Assembly: GCA_036365455.1 (NCBI GenBank) | Contig: JAWQUS010000025.1 | Location: 21,612,001-21,676,000 of the forward strand | DNA length: 64,000 nucleotides | Source: Macrosoma leucophasiata | Lineage: Eukaryota; Arthropoda; Insecta; Lepidoptera; Hedylidae | Reading direction: 5' to 3' | Shown: in pieces, positions 30,393-41,643 of the stretch | How positions within the stretch are numbered: position 1 is the stretch's first letter | How the letters are laid out: each line of letters begins with the position of its first letter | Position numbers and translations under genes: made by a program | The notes under the pieces: generated by a model | Seen by the model: the letters and a program-made list of their open reading frames with translations, nothing else | Databases searched by the model: none | Told to the model about the DNA's origin: nothing

Positions 30393-31049
30393 TTTGTGAT
30401 ATTTGTTTAGTCGTGTTGCCTAGATAATACTGTATCAGAACAATAATATAAATACAAAACAGAAGAGAATACCGTAAAAATAATCACTTGTGTATCGGTT
30501 TCACAAAACAAGTATCGGGTTCAGTATTATACGAGGCGTAAGCCTGATTTTCATCCGTTATTGCGAGAGGTTTCCTAATTTAGTTCGCTTCATACAGTAA
30601 GCTCTCTATACTCTATACTAGACATTACGGAATATTGGAGATTGAAGTATTTTTTACTAATTAACAACTGATTAAAATAAGATCATAAACTTGTGAAGAG
30701 ATCGAGGCGGAATGGCTTTGGGGTGCAATGGATTTTCGCCTGTCTTCTTAAATTAATTCCAAACTATTTTTTTTATAATAATACAAAATCTTCATTTGAT
30801 GAATTATACAATATATTATGAAACTAACTATTTTTGTTTCATTTTCTAGTATATTTCCCTGATATTTGGAATTAATTTATTGACTTATTACTTAATTCCT
30901 AGTTCCTAATTAGTTCCTAATTGCTTACTATCTTGCGTGAGTGTTGTCTTCTTATCAAGGTAGGTATTTATTCTCATGCTGAAAAGACAGTGATAGGTAA
31001 AACTATAATGATATACGAGTATCTATGAATTTCACCATTAATTTTTTTT
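30393..31049. other. No feature recognised
   Basis: AT-rich, no convincing ORF or repeat. Confidence 0.5.
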
Positions 31050-31540
31050 TTCTATTATTGAGGTATAATTATACCAACGTCCTTGGAACGTCTTCCGAAC
31101 GTCACCGAATGGCTTCCAGTTGAAAACCAGCGTCGAGCTTCGGCTAGGCACAATGCTGAACTGGAATCCATTTGGTGCAGCCGTGAGACATGGCCAAATA
31201 TATATTTAATATATTTAAATAGGTATATAATTTAGAATGTATTTATTAGGTAGTTGTACACGGTTGGTACCGAGATACGAATTGTAGTTTTTTTTTTATC
31301 TTTTTTTTATGTTTAATTTTTCTTTTGTTTTGTTTGTGTACTAAGTGATTGTATTTCTGTTTTTGTGCTCATCATTGTATATTTATATTTTAATTGACTG
31401 TGTATTTTTTTTATTCGTTCTCGTGTACCAACTTATTTTCGTTTTTGTTTATATTTTGTTGTTGTTTTTAATTTTTTATGGGCATGTCTCAGGACTGCTC
31501 CAATAAAGTTATTTCATTAATTCATTCATTCATTCATAAT
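31050..31540 (+). mobile_element. Probable non-LTR 3' end with (ATTC)n tail
   Basis: T-rich segment ending GGACTGCTCCAATAAAGTTA then an (ATTC)n run at 31,517-31,540. AATAAA close to a simple-repeat tail suggests a LINE 3' untranslated region. The left part (CTGAACTGGAATCCATTTGG) may be degraded C-terminal coding. Left boundary approximate. Confidence 0.5.
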
Positions 31541-31994
31541 TCACTTTACACTTGCATATTTGGGTAAATGGTTTACACATTGGCCTTGAAGTCTTGTAAA
31601 TTTGGTTGTGACAGAAGGTGAAACAGACAGACTCACGAACGATATAACGGATTAACAGAACTTTTATTCCTTTCAAATACAAACCTAAAGTTGCTGAAAA
31701 GACGGTTATAAAGTACTTTATCCAATTATCTCCCATCTTCAAGCTTATGTGAACTCGAAACAAACTCCAACAAGTTCCTAATTAAAGACGAACGAAGTAG
31801 CTTGTTTGTGTGAATAATTTACATCAAGTGCATAAGTCACCGTCTACACACGAACTGCGACGTTGATTAATATTAGCGTCTAGAATGAGCTAGCGCTGCT
31901 GTGTAAAGTTCAGGTGCACTGCACGCGAAAATTGCTAGTCTTTAATATTTAGTTCTTCGTAAATTACAGTTAACCTTTACGGATAAACTCAAGC
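31541..31994. other. No feature recognised
   Basis: One 77-codon minus frame judged chance. Confidence 0.5.
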
Positions 31995-31997
31995 TTA

Positions 31998-32136
31998 GGG
32001 AGAGATTCACAGACCGCACTACGACTTTACTTTCGAGCAAAGTACGCTTATAACTGTCAAATCCCATACATTTCTGACACTTCTATGCATACTTTGCTCA
32101 AAAGTAAAGTCGTAGTGCGGTCTGTGAATCTCTCCC
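31998..32136. mobile_element. 139-bp foldback MITE
   Basis: Arms of about 50 bp (GGGAGAGATTCACAGACCGC onward) are near-perfect inverted repeats; TTA on both sides (31,995-31,997 and 32,137-32,139). Confidence 0.85.
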
Positions 32137-32245
32137 TTACTGTTGTATCTTATTTCAACTAATGTAATACGGCTTAATCTATCGAGTAGAAATAGTAGAT
32201 TTTTATTTTTTTACCCTTTAGACTCTAGTTTTGTGTTTTATGTCA

Positions 32246-32321
32246 CACCTATAGGCTGCAGTCATCACTTAACATTAATGTGAACTGCATGTGTGTTTGC
32301 AACTTCCATTACAAAAAAAAA
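32246..32321 (+). mobile_element. SINE-A tail, strongly 5'-truncated
   Basis: CTATAGGCTGCAGTCATCAC to TTCCATTACAAAAAAAAA; about 75 bp. Confidence 0.8.
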
Positions 32322-32694
32322 CATCGAGTGCATAAGTCGCCGTGGAGAGAGACCGCCTCTCTCTCCAACGTAAGATTAGATTGGATTTGACTTGAAGGGA
32401 GAGAAGGGTCGCTCCCCCCTTAAGCATGTCACGTAATTTATGGACTCCCCCTAAGTCCTATATACACAAGCACTACGAAATTGTTCTAACACCATACTTT
32501 TGACTATACTCGACCATTTTGCGGTGTTCAGTATAACCGAATATGGTGAACCAGCAGTTCAAGATAAAACTACTTTTAAGGCCCTTATTTTACTGAAATT
32601 GATACTTAGACAAAAACACTTTTCACTGGCTTAGAGTAATGATTGTAATTTTTGTATTGAATGATTGTATAATGATTGTAATATATATACAATA

Positions 32695-32845
32695 CTAGCT
32701 TTTTCCCGCGACTTCGTCCGCGTATACATAAAAATTCTCTAAAGAACCTCTGAATGGGATGTTAAGTATCTTATGTGTTACTTACCTTATATAGGTACTC
32801 TACCTGTGTAATTTTATCGAAATTCGCGTAAACGTGATTCAGCAA
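32695..32845 (-). mobile_element. Helitron-like 3' end
   Basis: Minus strand ends GCGGGAAAAAGCTAG|T after ACGCGGACGAAGTC; 5' part not recognised. Confidence 0.5.
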
Positions 32846-32857
32846 CAAACAGCTTTA

Positions 32858-33118
32858 TTGGTGGTAGAGCTCTAGTGACGGAGCTCGCGGGCGTAGTCAT
32901 TACCTCTATCTGCCACCAAATAGTAATGTTCAGCACTATCGTGTTCCGCTTAGATGGTAATGTATGGCCCCGTAATAACTATCACAAGGACATAACAACT
33001 TAAGTCTCGGGGGTGGCAACGCATCTGCATTTTGACCTCTGGTTTTTATGTAGACGTCTATAGTCTGCAGTCATGTGAGCTGTATTCTTGTTTGCCACCT
33101 CTCTAACACAAAAAACAA
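32858..33118 (+). mobile_element. Old SINE-A
   Basis: Plus copy of the older subfamily (AATAACTATCACAAGGACAT), with small deletions. Confidence 0.75.
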
Positions 33119-33150
33119 ACAACCATCATTACTTTCACAATTATAATAGT

Positions 33151-33154
<4 letters not shown>

Positions 33155-33187
<33 letters not shown>

Positions 33188-33210
33188 TTATAGTATAATA
33201 TATATATAGT
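33155..33210. repeat. (TA)n microsatellite
   Basis: About 15 TA units followed by imperfect TATAGTATTATAGTATAATA. Confidence 0.9.
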
Positions 33211-33663
33211 ATAATAGTACAAACCCATCTATGAAGAGTTGCCGAAAATTATCCTCTCAAAGGAGTTGCTTCGTTTGTCTTTAATTAAGGAATTAATTCA
33301 GGAGTTAGCTGTCAGTTCAAATGAACGGTGGGAGGTAATTTGTTAATCATTTATACCGTTCCGTTTGTGCCATCGGAGTTTACAAAATTAAATGATTATT
33401 GGTTTATCAACGTATGGAAATACTGGTTACTGTCAGTACAAGGATTCCGTACTGAATTTCTGGTTGAGCTCGAGGGTGAAGGCATTGCCAATTACTTAAT
33501 TGGCAGTGTACAACGCTACCTGTAATCTGTATTGTACACCCACGTTATTTCCGGGACAGAAGCATAACTGTTTTATTTTTATTGGATTTATCGAAATAAC
33601 ACATATTAGCAAATATTAAAAAAAATAATAGAAATAGCCATTGGAATTTAGGCCGGCAACCTA

Positions 33664-33985
33664 TTTTTTTTTTTTTATGTAATAAAAGTGGCAAACAAGC
33701 ATGCAGTTCACATTGATGTTAAGTGATGACTGCAGCCTATAGACAACCACACAATGACCAGAGGTCAAAATGCAGATGCGCTGCCACTCTTGAGACATTA
33801 GGTGTTATGCCTCTGTGCCGGAAATTACAGGGCCGTAAAAACACATACATACATTATAAACAACACATTACATACAACATTTGCGTTAAAATCTCTGGTT
33901 TTAATATAAATGTTTATAATACTACAGGATTCACTTACCATCAATGTGAACTGTACGATTATTAGCCAGTTTAATTACATAAAAA
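33664..33985 (-). mobile_element. SINE-A, 5'-truncated, with a nearby plus tail
   Basis: Antisense copy from T-run to GAAATTACAGGGCCGTA (33,664-33,836), then unrelated sequence, then a plus-strand tail remnant CATCAATGTGAACTGTACGA at 33,928-33,985. Confidence 0.7.
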
Positions 33986-34346
33986 CTCGTTCAGTTTGCT
34001 TTAGCTTTACACCCTGAACAGTAACGTAATTTTGGAGCTCCACATTTTTGGACAGAAACAACTTCAAGCGTGCAGTTTAAGCGCTAAGTTTTGTACAAGC
34101 GATCCAATTTTGAACAGCAATGCGAGTTAGTACAAATACCGCGGTAATTGATCGTTCAGCAATGCTTTAACTCTAAATCTAATAAACTCTGTCCGTTCTT
34201 GGAAACTAGATGAAAGGAGTCATTTGGGATCTGAAATGCTGAGTGGATGTAAGGAGTAGTAAAATAAATAAATAAATTGTTTATTTCAAAAAGTTCATTC
34301 GGTATATTTATACAAACTCTATTATGAACCATTATGTAAACATACG

Positions 34347-34634
34347 TTTTTTTTGTAATGAAAGTGGCTAACATGCATGCAGTTCACATTGACGTTTAGT
34401 GATGACTGCAGCCTATAGACACCCACACGAAGACCAAGGTCAAAATGCAGATGCGTTACCACTCCTTAGGCTTAAAGAATGGCCTGCCTCTGTGCCGGAA
34501 ATTACATAGCCGTACATTACCACCTGACCGGAACACGATAGTGCTGAACACTAACTACCATTTAGCGGCAAGTAAATTAGGTAATGCGGTGGTGCCTACG
34601 CCTGCGAGCTCCGTCACTGGAGCTCTACCACCAG
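34347..34634 (-). mobile_element. SINE-A between 38-bp direct repeats
   Basis: Complete antisense copy. Flanks ACAAACTCTATTATGAACCA and ACAAACTCTATAATGAGCCA (34,309-34,345 and 34,640-34,677) are diverged direct repeats. Confidence 0.85.
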
Positions 34635-34782
34635 TTTATGTTTACACAAACTCTATAATGAGCCATAATATAAACATATTATAATTACATATCTTATGCA
34701 AATCTTATTTTAAAAACTGTATGTGAATGTGTAATTATTATGGGTTAATTAGCCTGAATAAAAATATTTTTATTATATTATT

Positions 34783-35572
34783 ATGTCTCTCGTCAGCACG
34801 GGGTCCAATTTGAACCCCGGACCTTTGTCAGGCTTGCGCGGGGACATGGGGGGGTCCAACACGTAGAGGCCCTTTCGAGAATTTTGATCTACTTTGTAAT
34901 GGGTTATATTCGGCGAGACCTCTCTCTGGCTGCATCAATAGTTAATACAGACACAGACAGACCCCGCAGAATATAATGGGACTATTGTAATGAAAATGAC
35001 TTGCCAAACTTTGGGCTATGTGGGTGAACTGGGGGGACTAGATGGCTGGGCCTATGGAGTGAGATCCGGCACCTGCCTATATTCAACATCTCACATTATC
35101 GAATCCTACTTTAGGCAGGTGGTGACTCGCCTCTCCTTGGTGGGCCCCCCAAATAGCCAACCCGATGGTCGACGGGGGGCAACACTGTTGAGAGAGGCTG
35201 GGGGTGTCGAGAGGTGTGGCCCCGGTTTCACCAACACGAGCGAGTAATCTCGAGCTCGGAGCGGGCTTCCCCGCTATTATGCCTTTAGACACTTCCACCC
35301 CCGAGTGTATGGTTCTTGCAGAAATTTAGACAACAGCCTATTTTCTAAATTTCTGCAAATGCCATACCTCTAGCGCCCCACTCTGACCGGCCAATGAAGG
35401 CAAGCCAGAGGTGAGAGACCTGATGCTCTGTCCGGCCGTACCTCTGTGTGGCGGACGATGCGGAGCCCAGTTCTCTCGGAGGAACTCGAGATGATGGTAG
35501 GGGGTGGTGTCGCTACTCACCAACAGCTCGCCACAAGCTGCTCTGCCCCCATATTATTATTATTATTATACA
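34783..35572 (+). mobile_element. Unclassified retroposon with (ATT)n tail, longer copy
   Basis: Matches 45,474-46,127 over most of its length and ends with an ATTATTATT tail after CTGCTCTGCCCCCATATT. It extends about 95 bp further 5' than the other copy. It has a 40-bp segment near 35,277-35,318 absent from the other copy. A short frame (34,990-35,247; LGYVGELGGLDGWAYGVRSG) is open in both copies, but the copies are too alike for that to prove coding. Confidence 0.65.
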
Positions 35573-35904
35573 GGATTATTTGAAATTAGCGCGTCACCTC
35601 TTGCAGGCAGCCTCTCTACATCAATCCGAACAACATTTGTTTTACGACTTTTTAAAATGCATGCAATGTTTTTGAAATTAAAGTTTTCCCTTACCAAATA
35701 TTATTTTTGCCCCTGAACTGCCATTTACTCTGACTGTAAGTACGCCATGCACCTTGCCTAGGTTCGATGATTTAAATAATCATTTTAGTTTAATATACCC
35801 GAGATAAATCCAAAAACTAGTTTTATTTCAATGAGTGTAGCTCGCGAAAACCTAAGAACATACTATGAGATAGATACACTTCAATATTTTGGTACTTTTT
35901 TATG

Positions 35905-36092
35905 TCATTTAGTGGAAACAAGCATACAGTTTACATTGATGGTTAGTAATTATACTGCAGCCTATAAACAAATACACGATACCAGAGATTTCAATTTAGA
36001 TGCGTTGCTACTCCTGAGGACTATATATATATATTATGCCTCTGTGCCGGAAATAACAGGGCGTGCACGATAGTGCTGAACACTATTAAGTA
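35905..36092 (-). mobile_element. Degenerate SINE-A
   Basis: AAACAAGCATACAGTTTACA to GCACGATAGTGCTGAACACT with many changes and deletions. Confidence 0.6.
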
Positions 36093-36314
36093 ACTTTGGT
36101 AGTCCTACCTATGCTTAAATATCAATTACAAGTTGGACGTTTCTAGTCTTCAATCAAAGCAGCAATTCCATAAAGCTTTCCTCTCTATCCCGACCTAGCA
36201 ATTGATTTAATTTCACTGAGAGATTACAATCAGCTTCGCTAACAGTTTGGAAAGAACCATCTTACCTGTCAGATAAGCGACCAAGCCAGGTGTGAGATAG
36301 TGATCCATAATTAA

Positions 36315-36370
36315 CTAGCTATTGTCCGCAACTTCGTCCGCATGGGATTCGTAATTATTTAAACATCCAT
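36315..36370 (-). mobile_element. Helitron-like 3' end
   Basis: Minus strand ends TTGCGGACAATAGCTAG|T preceded by CCATGCGGACGAAG. Confidence 0.5.
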
Positions 36371-36477
36371 CCGCATTTTTACCAGGATATAATACGTTAC
36401 GCATACCCACCCTTGGGGAGAGGGGAAGGTTAGGTGGGACTCCGGGAAAGGACATCCTTCTAACCACTAAAAACCCC

Positions 36478-36712
36478 TGGGTGTTCCGACTTGTCGCCAT
36501 AAGTCCGCCACGTATAGCGGACGAGTCGGAACACCAAGGTCACGGTAACGCTATCGCACACATCCGCGACCCCACCGGCGGCTGCTCTTTGCCGAGCCCT
36601 CCTCGGAGCCTTTCGGCTCCAACCACACCTAGTGGCGTGCTGAACACCTGTACGCCAGCCAGCTCGGGACCCCTCCATTCAGGCGACGGACTTCCCCTAA
36701 TCCGTCGCCCAA
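36478..36712. other. GC-rich segment with several perfect hairpins
   Basis: 12-bp stem GGTGTTCCGACT / AGTCGGAACACC (36,480-36,491 and 36,524-36,535) enclosing a 6-bp stem GTCCGC/GCGGAC; GGAGCC-TTTC-GGCTCC (36,605-36,620); 9-bp stem GGCGACGGA/TCCGTCGCC (36,682-36,709). Much GC-richer than the window. Not recognised; could be a structured part of a retroelement. Confidence 0.55.
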
Positions 36713-36802
36713 AAGTCCCTATAATCATCCATATTACAAACTTTTAGGAGTTTATTTTTGGAAAACAGTACGTTTGACCCTGGGTTTTCAACTAACAATT
36801 TA

Positions 36803-37115
36803 CTGGTGGTAGAGTTACAATGTAGGAGCTCAAGGGCGTAGGCGCCACCGCATTATCTAATCTAACTGCCGCCAAATGGTAATGTTCAGCACTATCGTGT
36901 TCCGCTAAGTTGGTATGTATGGCTCCGTAATAACTTTTTTTTTTGTTATTTAAGTGGCAAGCATGCAGTTCACATTGAGTCTCACTCATCACAACTTAGG
37001 TCTCAGGTGTGGCAACGCATCTCCATATTGCCTTCTTCTTGTGTATATGTCTAAAGGCTACAGTCATCACTGAAAATCAATTTGAGCTGTACACTTTTGT
37101 GAGTTTGCCACGTTC
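36803..37115 (+). mobile_element. Old SINE-A carrying an antisense SINE-A tail
   Basis: Plus copy 36,803-36,934, then 44 bp of antisense SINE-A tail (36,935-36,978: T9, TTAAGTGGCAAGCATGCAGT), then the plus copy resumes at CATCACAACTTAGGTCTCAG. Confidence 0.75.
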
Positions 37116-37653
37116 CTTTCATAAAACATATGTTAATTAGAAAGTGCATCAAAATCGGTGGTGTGGTTTAACCGCCATTGCGATCGCAAATGCGCATGCC
37201 AAGCATAGCGATTGTAGCATATCCCCCCTCCATTTACTTCTTTATATTCTTTCTTAAAAACAAAAAATATTTTTTAGAACTGATTTTATTTTGGCTTTGA
37301 ATTTACTGTCGTATTCAATGTGTAAAAGGCAATAACCTGCATTGACTCGCTACATAAAACAAAAGTATGTACATCAAAATCCAAATAAAGATATTTCTCG
37401 AAACCATTCCGATTCACCCTCGCTATGCAAATACACTCATATTGAATCCCAAATCCTTCCTTTGCATTCAGTATACAAAATTCAAACAACTCAATATAGG
37501 ATGAAATTTAAAAATGTATTCGTCTGACGTAGGAATGAATGTTTGTCTTTTCTGGTAGAGGGGTAGAGTCCAAGACTGGTGTCGGAACTAGAGGACCCCA
37601 CTGCTTACTAGGTGAATTCTCTTTTAGTGGAAGATAATTTTTCCGCTAGTGCA
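37116..37653. other. No gene; weak similarity to 54.0 kb
   Basis: GGTGTGGTTTAACCGCCATTG (quoted short: TGGTTTAACCGCCATTG) and a TTCTCTT..AGTGGAAGA..TTCCGCTAG stretch recur in diverged form at 54,010-54,080. Confidence 0.4.
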
Positions 37654-37961
37654 GTAACTTCACGCCTGTAATCCCCGAAGGGGTAGGCAGAGGTAAATGC
37701 ATGCGTTCAAGAATACATGCAAACACCCACGATTCGCCGGTTACGTTTTGGCCCATATAACAGGTGGCGAGCCTGTTGCCATCTCCGGGCACATTACCAA
37801 ACTCCGATGTCCTGGGAAACTTCGAGAAAATGGAAAAATCCCAATAGAACCAGAGATAAAGGGTATTAAACCGCTATCTCTGATAGGCCCCGACCCGGGG
37901 ATCGAACCCAGAACCTCCAGCGTAGTAGTAGTGGTCTGCTACCACTAGACTACTGAGGTAG
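37654..37961 (-). mobile_element. SINE-B
   Basis: Complete antisense copy from tail (GTAACTTCACGCCTGTAATC) to head (CTACCACTAGACTACTGAGG). Confidence 0.85.
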
Positions 37962-38035
37962 TTATTGAAGACTAGTGCAGTCAATCCTGCAATAGTGGTC
38001 AACTATCCTAATGGGGCTGTAGTAAGTAAAGTCAT

Positions 38036-38430
38036 CATCATCATCATTTCAGCCAAAAGACGCCCACTGCTGAACAAAGGCCTCCCCCAAAGAATGCCAC
38101 AACGAACGGTCCTGGGCCGCCCTCATCCAACGATTGCCCGCGACCTTCACCAGGTCATCGGTCCACCTCGTGGGGGCCTGCCTACGCTTCGTCTTCCGGT
38201 ACGCGGTCGCCACTCCAGAACTTTTCTGCCCCAACGGCCGTCAGTTCTGCGAGCTATGTACCCTGCCCACTGCCATTTGAGTTTCGCTATTCGGTGGGCT
38301 ATGTCGGTTACTTTGGTTCTCATGCGGGTCTCCTCATTTCTGATTCGATCTCGCTAAGAAACCCCGAGCATAGCCCTCTCTATTGCTGTCTGCGTGACCT
38401 TGAGCCTTCTTATGAGGCTCATAGTGAGCG
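38036..38430 (-). pseudogene. 5'-truncated RTE LINE fragment
   Basis: The 3' 390 bp of an element related to the full-length RTE at 17.7 kb. The minus-strand reading ends RWTDDLVKVAGNRW, then LGEAFVQQWASFG and stop, followed by GGCTGAAATGATGATGATG. One frame covers residues matching the C-terminal RWTDDLI..YVQQWTSYG region. It is cut off at the GLVRKLQV-like region, a typical 5' truncation. Confidence 0.85.
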
Positions 38431-39433
38431 ACTGAAATAATGAATCGTAAATTAACAAATAGAGTGGCGTCCACGCTCCCTATTAAACATAAAATTTTAG
38501 GTGAAAAGAGAATACAGAACTAGTTTATTAACCTGTTCTTGAGTATTTTTATTGGAGATCTATCAGTCACACGAAGAATGTTACCAAAAATACCGAAATG
38601 AAACAAACCTAAGGAAAACAAAAAAAGGGGAAGCCCTAAGTAAATTTGTGCAAATGCCTCCGAAAACAAATTCGTGCGCCAAATGAAGGAAAATTGCATG
38701 AGGTCAAACGACCGTGGTGGGGCCGTTCAGGTGTTTTATTTCAACTCATCTATTCCACGGCGCTTTGCTTATTTCAAGTTCTTCCTCCGCACAATGTTTT
38801 TTAGTCCTTTAAATTCAGCCAATTTGCTTCAAAACAATGGAGTTGAATTTGGTACACTTAAGTACTATCAAATAAAAAATACGAAATATGGTAATACGCG
38901 GATACTTTAAGTGATGGTAAGGAAACCTATTTTTAATAGATTTCAGATAAACGTTGATTTTCCTGACTGTACACCACTAACCCAAACATATACGTAAGTA
39001 AGTAAATAATGGTTTAAAACATGGCGGCCAATTTTGGGGGTAAACAAGAGAATTTCAAAAACTAATCAAACTTTATCCTATAATAATATATTGAGTGCTA
39101 GGCCTGACGGTGAGGATCTCAAATAGCCGCTCTGTACTTCACTGCTGTTTTGACACAACGATTGTAAATTACCAATTTTTAGAAGTTGTGATGGATGTAT
39201 GCACCATCTACAAGAGAAAATATTGCATCGTTCATTGTTTTCTTATATCTCAAAAGGTTAAAGCAGTGATGATCCTCGATGAAAGCTCCCAGGCCGCTTC
39301 TTTTCCAACATTTATTTTTATATTCCAACCAATTTACACAAACCTTTATCAAATTTTATACATATACCTTCCTCATCACTCTATCTATCGGTGAACGCAT
39401 GAAAATCCGTGCAGAACTCTTTGAGTTTATAGC
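38431..39433. other. No feature recognised
   Basis: Small chance frames only. Confidence 0.5.
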
Positions 39434-39453
39434 AAACAGACAGACAGACAGAC
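39434..39453. repeat. (CAGA)n microsatellite
   Basis: ACAGACAGACAGACAGAC within AT-rich sequence. Confidence 0.85.
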
Positions 39454-39469
39454 GCGTCAGGCTACTTAT

Positions 39470-39660
39470 TATATAATAATAATAACATAGTCTCGACCAA
39501 CACCTTAAGAGACTCGCGTTGGGCGGCGGGGTCAGGAGCTTGATGCAGAAGGCTGTACTCCTCGACACGGCACGAATAGTGAGGAGGTTCCTTTCTCCGC
39601 GTCCCTAACCACCGGCGGCTTGGGCCCTGTTCCCGCTGCCGGCGGTACACACGGTTTTGT
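39470..39660 (-). mobile_element. Retroposon 3' end with (TTA)n tail
   Basis: Minus-strand GC-rich segment running GTGTGTACCGCCGGCAGC to a TTATTATTATTATA tail at its left. A short open frame ends LLHQAPDPAAQRESLKVLVE. Probably the 3' end of a LINE; class not assigned. Confidence 0.45.
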
Positions 39661-40010
39661 ATTTTTATATATATTTGTTTTTCTACATAAATATGAAAAA
39701 AAAAAAAAGTGAATAATAATATTATGTATAGATATAGATGTTACCCTAACCACAAATGTAAAATGTACTGTTAGTTTTCTCCAAAAAGCAATACAACAAA
39801 TCCACAAACTACTTTAATTTCCCAATACTAATCTTGATAAAAAGATCTCTAAAGTAGAACGGGTCCATTGCAAGGAAGTCATTAAACGAATGGGGTTGTA
39901 AAATACGAAAATAGTTCAACAAAGTTGAAAACTTTATCGAGGTTCATGTAGGTTTAGAACCGCGAGATTCATTTTAACGTAATAGGTTCTGTAGTAAAGA
40001 ACAAAATTAA

Positions 40011-40372
40011 GAGTCATAGCTCACTAGAGCCACCCGGCACCCGACCAGCGCCCGATTGCCTCGAGCGGTCTGCGCTCATTACATCAACACCGCTCTGTAT
40101 CGACACCGGATCGCCTGGACCGTAAGCCGTAAACGCGCGAGCGCGGTTTTTCTCGCTGATGGCGAGTGGACCGCTCCGTGACTGCTAGTCTTGTGTTGAC
40201 TTTGCATTGCCAATGCGCTATTGCCAAGTGGACCGTGTGCTGTCCGCGAGTGGTTCACAAGTAACATCGTTCAAGCTTCGTTCACTCACGGACCACCCGT
40301 CGACAACGAGTGGACGCCGTGAAACAAGGCGGCGCTAGTCAGGTGCCGTGTGGCTGTAGTGAGCTATGACCC
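40011..40372. mobile_element. Harbinger-like MITE
   Basis: 362 bp with terminal inverted repeats of about 40 bp (GAGTCATAGCTCACTAGAGC and, inverted, GGGTCATAGCTCACTACAGC) and a 3-bp duplication TAA (40,008-40,010 and 40,373-40,375). TIRs plus a TWA duplication fit PIF/Harbinger. No coding. Its right part is copied again at 42,038-42,163 by the tandem duplication. Confidence 0.8.
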
Positions 40373-40439
40373 TAATCCCTTACAATATACTTGAAAAAAA
40401 TAATATCCTCGTTTTCGTAGGTTTTCGCGAGCTTCATAC

Positions 40440-40546
40440 ATTGTAGAAATTAAACTTGCGGATTTTCTCACGTAAACAACACTCCCAAACTTCTTCATAC
40501 ACCCTGTTGTATACGCGAGAAAATCCGCAAGTTTAATTTCTACAAT
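40440..40546. repeat. 30-bp perfect inverted repeat
   Basis: 40,440-40,469 (ATTGTAGAAATTAAACTTGC onward) and 40,517-40,546 are exact reverse complements, extending a few bases inward with mismatches. Repeated at 42,228-42,334 in the second duplicate. Confidence 0.9.
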
Positions 40547-41451
40547 AATACAATAATAAACTCGTAATGAGTGTGAAAGTAACTCTGTCTGTCTGTCTGT
40601 TATGATTTTACGACCAGACGAAAGTTTGAACCCTAAGAAGGAATATGGGCTACTTTTTGTGCCAAAACCAAGTACTACAAATACTACGAATCGCTTTCAA
40701 ATTTTTTCATTTCATTGTCATTATATTTTCCAACCGTGCCAAAAGAAATACAACTTCAATAGAAAATGGCGTACTCCAAAATGCACTGAAGTCTGTATCT
40801 GTATTAAAATTTTAATGGACCCAGTGCTTTCCCGACGAAATAATTTCCATTTGGTTAAACGGCGTCTATGAGCTACCTAAAATATTCCACGAATGCAGCT
40901 TTTGGACCATTACGAGTGGAATAGATTCTATCAAATTGACTTACGTCGACTGTAACAACCTTTATAATAACCAGCTAGCCTAGCTCTCTTGTTCTGAGAT
41001 AGCACTCGTTCCGACGCAATGAAATTGATATAGAGATAGAGACCATTCACACTAGACAAGCTAACGTTCTGGTTCATGTGTACGACTATGTACAAAAATT
41101 TGCCAAGTACTAGTTAAAATTACGTGCACTGTTTCGGTACAATTGCGAGATTGCCTGTATAGTGTATAAATGCCATAAATTTCTTAAACTTTACTATTTT
41201 TCTCATTTTTTTTTTAATTTTAGGTATCTACAGTTGTTTTGAATGTAAAGGAGGAATAGCCAGTTATCGGCGAGCGTCGCTAGGTACGAGGCGATGCACT
41301 AGGTATGCCCCGAACAGACCATTTACACGTTCGTCTCGCAGCTTGCCTCGCGACTTGCGCGATGACCGATTAAATAAAGCATCGCAAAGCTCAGCATAGC
41401 TCAAGGTCATGAATTCGAGCCTAGAATAAAAAATAAAAATAAAAAAAAATA

Positions 41452-41643
41452 TCTCATATATAAAATTCTCGTGTCACAATGTTTGTCTTCGTACTCCTCC
41501 GAAACGGCTTTACCGATTTTAACCAAATTTTGCATGCATATTCAGTAGGTCTGAGAATCGGCTAACATCTATTTTTCATAACATTTTTGGACATTTTTTT
41601 TTTTAATTTTCTAGGGCGATACGAAGTTTGCCGGGACAGCTAG
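41452..41643 (+). mobile_element. Helitron-like element (first duplicate)
   Basis: A|TCTCATATATAAAATTCTCG to TTGCCGGGACAGCTAG|T; 192 bp. The homologous element at 43,240-43,431 is its tandem duplicate. Confidence 0.7.

Noticed and set aside
34990..35247. Conserved 85-codon protein shared with 45,594
   Set aside because: Two copies of one retroposon, too similar at DNA level to show protein selection.
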